64,000 nucleotides of DNA from Amphritea sp. GTDB taxonomy: Bacteria > Pseudomonadota > Gammaproteobacteria > Pseudomonadales > Balneatricaceae. The position numbers and the translations under genes were made by a program. Shown one piece after another: positions 60,872-64,000 of the stretch; within the stretch, counting starts at the first letter, position 1, and each line of letters opens with the position of its first letter. The stretch is taken from NCBI RefSeq assembly GCF_016744155.1, contig NZ_JADGEW010000006.1, positions 62,001-126,000 on the forward strand. The letters run 5' to 3'. Below the pieces are notes generated by a model. It saw only the letters and a program-made list of their open reading frames with translations. It made no database searches and had not been told where the DNA came from.

Positions 60872-62332
60872 ATGAAAGAATTTAAGAATTTTATTAACGG
60901 CAAATTTGTTGCAACCGAGAGTGGTAACCGGTTTGAGAACCGAAATCCGGTAGATAATAGTCTGCTGGGTATGGTGCATGAAGCCGGTGAGCCTGAAGTG
61001 GCGGCAGCGGTTGCCGCAGCTAAAGCCGCAATGAAAGGTCCCTGGGGCAAGATGACTCAGGTGCAGCGTATTGTGCTGCTGGATAAAGTAGCCAATCGTA
61101 TAAATGAGCGATTTGATGAGTTTTTGGATGCAGAGTGTAAAGATACCGGTAAGCCACACAAAATAGCCTCTCATATCGATATTCCCCGTGGAGCTGCAAA
61201 CTTTAAAGCGTTTTCAGAAACGTTAGCGAATCACCCGACCGAAGCATTTAAACTGGATACCCCCGATGGTCGTGGGGCATTTAATTATGGTCATCGTACA
61301 CCGAAAGGGGTAATCGCTGTGATCAGCCCCTGGAACCTGCCATTGTTGCTAATGACCTGGAAAGTCGGTCCTGCACTGGCCTGTGGTAATACCGTAGTAG
61401 TTAAACCTTCTGAAGAGACACCTGCCACTGCGACTCTGCTGGGTGAAGTGATGAATGAATGTGGTGTGCCAGAAGGTGTGTATAACGTGGTTCACGGCTT
61501 TGGTGCAGATTCTGCCGGGGCTTTCCTGACCGCTCATCCGGATGTAAACGCCATTACTTTTACCGGTGAGACTAGTACGGGCGAAGTGATTATGCGGGCA
61601 GCCTCTGTTGGTCTGCGAAATATCTCCCTGGAATGTGGTGGTAAAAACCCGAGTATCGTTTTTGCTGATTGTGATATAGAGAAAGCGATCGAAGGTACTA
61701 TGCGTTCCGCGTTTGTGAACTGTGGTCAGGTCTGTTTGGGAACCGAACGTGTTTATGTTGAACGACCAATATTTGAAGCTTTTGTTGAGCGCCTGAAAAC
61801 GGAAGTTGAAAAGCTGAAGTTAGGAGAGCCTGAAGACCCCAGTGTGGATTTTGGTCCACTGGTGAGTCAGGAGCATAAAGAGAAAGTCCTCTCATACTAC
61901 CGTCTGGCAGTAGAGGAGGGTGCCAGAGTAGTGACCGGTGGCGGAGTCCCGGAGATGGGTGCAGCGTTGAATGCGGGTGCCTGGGTTGAACCTACTATCT
62001 GGACCGGTTTGTCAGATGATGCTCGGGTAGTGAAGGAAGAGATCTTTGGCCCCTGTTGTCACATCCGTCCGTTTGATAGCGAGGACGAAGTAATTGAGCT
62101 GGCTAACGATACTAAGTACGGTCTGGCTGCGGCTATCTGGACTGAGAACTCTGCCCGGGCTTCCCGTGTTGCCGAAGCGATGGAGGTAGGTATCGCCTGG
62201 GTAAATAGCTGGTTCCTGCGCGATCTGCGAACCGCTTTTGGTGGTGCTAAAGAGTCGGGTATAGGCCGAGAAGGTGGAGTGCACGGACTGGAGTTTTATA
62301 CGGAACTTAAAAATGTCTGCATTAAGTTATAA
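60872..62332 (+). CDS. dmpC: 2-hydroxymuconic semialdehyde dehydrogenase
   Basis: A 486-residue aldehyde dehydrogenase. Motifs are SPWNLPLLLMTWK, the catalytic Glu in LECGGKNPS, the catalytic Cys in NCGQVCLGTERV, and EEIFGPCCHI. It oxidises the ring-cleavage semialdehyde to 4-oxalocrotonate with NAD, feeding the tautomerase and decarboxylase encoded upstream. It is 74 bp from the dioxygenase gene. Confidence 0.95.
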   Translation: MKEFKNFINGKFVATESGNRFENRNPVDNSLLGMVHEAGEPEVAAAVAAAKAAMKGPWGKMTQVQRIVLLDKVANRINERFDEFLDAECKDTGKPHKIASHIDIPRGAANFKAFSETLANHPTEAFKLDTPDGRGAFNYGHRTPKGVIAVISPWNLPLLLMTWKVGPALACGNTVVVKPSEETPATATLLGEVMNECGVPEGVYNVVHGFGADSAGAFLTAHPDVNAITFTGETSTGEVIMRAASVGLRNISLECGGKNPSIVFADCDIEKAIEGTMRSAFVNCGQVCLGTERVYVERPIFEAFVERLKTEVEKLKLGEPEDPSVDFGPLVSQEHKEKVLSYYRLAVEEGARVVTGGGVPEMGAALNAGAWVEPTIWTGLSDDARVVKEEIFGPCCHIRPFDSEDEVIELANDTKYGLAAAIWTENSARASRVAEAMEVGIAWVNSWFLRDLRTAFGGAKESGIGREGGVHGLEFYTELKNVCIKL

Positions 62333-62356
62333 GGCCTGACTGAATAGAGAAAAGTG

Positions 62357-63142
62357 ATGAAAAAAGAACAGATAAAACTATTGGGTGATGAACTCTACCA
62401 GGCGCTGTGTCAGCGGCAACAGGTACCGCCGCTGACGTCACGCTTTGACGACATTAGTATTGAAGATTCCTATCATATATCACTGCAGCTGTTGCAACGT
62501 CGAATTGATGCCGGTGAGCGAATCATCGGTAAAAAGATCGGCCTGACGTCTAAAGCGGTGCAGAATATGCTTAAAGTTAATCAGCCAGACTTTGGTTATC
62601 TGACCGACGGTATGGTGTTCAGTCAGGGTCAGGAGGTACCGATCTCCGAGAGATTGATACAGCCGAAAGCAGAAGGTGAGATCGCTTTTATTCTGAAAAA
62701 AGACCTGTTGGGCCCTGGGATCACTGCTGCAGATGTATTGGCTGCTACCGATTGTGTGATGCCTTGTTTTGAAGTGGTGGATTCCAGAATTGATAACTGG
62801 CAGATTAAAATCGAAGACACAGTGGCAGACAATGCCTCCTGCGGCCTATTTGTTCTGGGAGACCAAGCGGTAGATCCACGTAAGGTAGATCTGAGCACCT
62901 GCGGCATGGTGGTTGAAAAAAACGGTGAGATCATCTCCACCGGCGCAGGTGCTGCAGCCTTAGGTAGTCCGGTTAACTGTGTTGTCTGGTTGGCGAATAA
63001 GCTGGGTGAATTTGGTATCCCTCTTAAAGCGGGAGAAGTGATTCTGTCTGGCTCGTTAGTGCCGCTGGAACCAGTTCAGGCTGGAGATTTTATGAGAGTG
63101 TCTATTGGTGGCATCGGTTCAGCATCAGTACTCTTTACTTAG
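62357..63142 (+). CDS. dmpE: 2-hydroxypenta-2,4-dienoate hydratase
   Basis: 261 residues, paralogous to dmpH. Motifs IIGKKIGLTSKAVQNML, PKAEGEIAFIL, DCVMPCFEVVDSRIDNW and VADNASCGLFVLG match XylJ/DmpE hydratases. It adds water to 2-hydroxypentadienoate to give 4-hydroxy-2-oxovalerate. It is the last gene of the operon before a terminator. The ATG at 62357 is used; a GTG lies one codon upstream. Confidence 0.92.
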   Translation: MKKEQIKLLGDELYQALCQRQQVPPLTSRFDDISIEDSYHISLQLLQRRIDAGERIIGKKIGLTSKAVQNMLKVNQPDFGYLTDGMVFSQGQEVPISERLIQPKAEGEIAFILKKDLLGPGITAADVLAATDCVMPCFEVVDSRIDNWQIKIEDTVADNASCGLFVLGDQAVDPRKVDLSTCGMVVEKNGEIISTGAGAAALGSPVNCVVWLANKLGEFGIPLKAGEVILSGSLVPLEPVQAGDFMRVSIGGIGSASVLFT

Positions 63143-63198
63143 GATATATTACGTGATGTTCTGAGTACCATTTTCACTACATCTTTGCTCGATGTGTT

Positions 63199-63222
63199 GG
63201 CCTCCAATTGGAGGCCTTTTTT
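63199..63222 (+). terminator. Terminator of the meta operon
   Basis: GGCCTCCAATTGGAGGCC is an 18-bp perfect palindrome (effective loop AATT) followed by six Ts. Confidence 0.92.
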
Positions 63223-63348
63223 GTTTATAGGGGTTTAATAGCCAGTTTCTGAATCAACATGCATAAAAAGGATATAGGTCGGCATAAACCGGATATTGGG
63301 TAAGCTCTATGTTGGTTATCTTTTAATAAAACAATAGAGGTGTGCCCC

Positions 63349-64000
63349 ATGAACCAGGAACTATTTAATAAAGTTGATTCGATGATGGAAGAGGATCACG
63401 AAAAGGGTATCTATCGTTGCAGACGGGATATGTTTACTGATCCAGAGCTATTCGAACATGAAATGAAACATATCTTTGAGGGTAATTGGATCTATCTTGC
63501 CCATGAGAGCCAGATTCCGAATAAGAATGATTTCTTCACCTATACCATGGGGCGTCAGCCGATCTTCATTACCCGCAACAAAGACAACGAGCTTCAAGCA
63601 TTTATCAATGCCTGTAGTCACCGTGGTGCAATGTTGTGTCGAACTAAAAAAGGCAACCGCGCTGCCCATACCTGCCCATTCCATGGTTGGGTTTTCAACA
63701 ATGATGGAAAGCTGCTGAAAGTTAAAGATCCTGATGATGCTGGTTATCCGGATTCATTCAACTGCGAAGGCTCGCATAATCTGAAACAGGTGCCGCGTTT
63801 TGCTAATTATAAGGGCTTTCTATTTGGCAGCCTGAGTGATGATGTATTGCCGTTGGAAGAGCATCTTGGGGAAGCGGCCAATATTATCGACATGATTGTT
63901 GATCAGTCACCGGAAGGTCTGGAAGTGCTGCGCGGAAGTTCTACTTACGTATATGACGGCAACTGGAAACTTCAGGCTGAGAACGGAGCTGATGGTTACC
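63349..64000 (+). CDS. benA: Rieske aromatic-ring dioxygenase large subunit, benzoate/toluate type (3' end outside window)
   Basis: The first 217 residues are present. The Rieske cluster ligands are C89, H91 (CSHRG), C109 and H112 (CPFHGW), and the N-terminal [21 protein letters not shown] is typical of BenA/XylX. The catalytic iron ligands lie beyond the window, so substrate type rests on the N-terminal half only. It would dihydroxylate benzoate or a toluate; with a cis-diol dehydrogenase (not in window) this yields catechol for the upstream meta operon. AGAGG precedes the ATG. Confidence 0.82.
   Translation, partial: MNQELFNKVDSMMEEDHEKGIYRCRRDMFTDPELFEHEMKHIFEGNWIYLAHESQIPNKNDFFTYTMGRQPIFITRNKDNELQAFINACSHRGAMLCRTKKGNRAAHTCPFHGWVFNNDGKLLKVKDPDDAGYPDSFNCEGSHNLKQVPRFANYKGFLFGSLSDDVLPLEEHLGEAANIIDMIVDQSPEGLEVLRGSSTYVYDGNWKLQAENGADGY

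Noticed and set aside
43000..64000. Direct repeat of the tRNA-Ser 3' end (att site)
   Set aside because: I scanned for the T-arm/acceptor sequence downstream and found no second copy in this window.
1..64000. CRISPR arrays or Cas genes
   Set aside because: No regularly spaced repeats beyond the short tandem units listed, and no Cas-like proteins.

Overview
The window reads as a chromosomal stretch of a marine-type gammaproteobacterium. Oceanospirillales/Oceanospirillaceae is my best guess, from the FtsA/FtsZ, SbcCD, RmuC, GcvP and YdbH-YnbE-YdbL set together with a catabolic cluster; no rRNA gene is present to confirm it. Base composition is moderate in the core genes and clearly more AT-rich in 39.4-40.0 kb and 43-50 kb.

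Layout. (1) 1-4.9 kb: end of sbcD and all of sbcC, a DNA end-processing nuclease. (2) 5.4-25 kb: an accessory, regulator-rich region. Small redox or detoxification enzymes (CDO-like cupin, FMN-binding protein, two glutathione-transferase-like proteins, pirin, isochorismatase-like hydrolase, cytochrome b561, ABM-fold protein, MBL-fold hydrolase) lie next to divergent LysR, MarR and ArsR regulators. A MoxR/VWA pair, an ArsP-type permease and an rsgA gene with an elaborate leader are also here. (3) 25-30.4 kb: gcvP and a divergent TonB-dependent copper receptor preceded by a structured leader with a coupled 14-residue ORF. (4) 30.6-36.7 kb, all minus strand: an envelope operon (ydbH-ynbE-ydbL-dsbB-like-lpxR), then an unknown acidic protein, an O-methyltransferase and a small secreted protein. 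(5) 36.8-42.6 kb: membrane protein, rmuC, a gamma-glutamylcyclotransferase-like gene, then ftsA-ftsZ, standing apart from the usual dcw neighbours. (6) 42.9-49.7 kb: tRNA-Ser(GGA) followed by an AT-rich island with two tyrosine recombinases, an XRE repressor and several unrecognised proteins. (7) 49.8-64 kb: an aromatic catabolism block with AraC and IclR regulators, a five-gene branched-chain-amino-acid-type ABC transporter, and a catechol meta-cleavage operon (dmpF-G-H-I, ferredoxin, catechol 2,3-dioxygenase, semialdehyde dehydrogenase, dienoate hydratase). After a terminator comes the start of a Rieske benzoate/toluate-type dioxygenase.

How the genes fit together. The ring-hydroxylating dioxygenase would feed catechol (through genes beyond the window) to catechol 2,3-dioxygenase. 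The semialdehyde then goes through the dehydrogenase, tautomerase and decarboxylase branch to 2-hydroxypentadienoate, then hydratase, aldolase and acylating aldehyde dehydrogenase give pyruvate and acetyl-CoA. The hydrolytic shortcut (dmpD-type) is absent. The Liv-type transporter is divergent from this operon and probably imports an aromatic acid.

Most interesting non-coding signals: the rsgA leader (promoter, 11-codon ORF with a strong ribosome binding site, and mutually exclusive helices reaching the rsgA ribosome binding site); the copper-receptor leader; two identical-architecture operators between arsR and the permease; a REP-like element in two copies with compensatory stem changes; and a truncated second GST tail. 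I found no CRISPR array, rRNA or complete insertion sequence.
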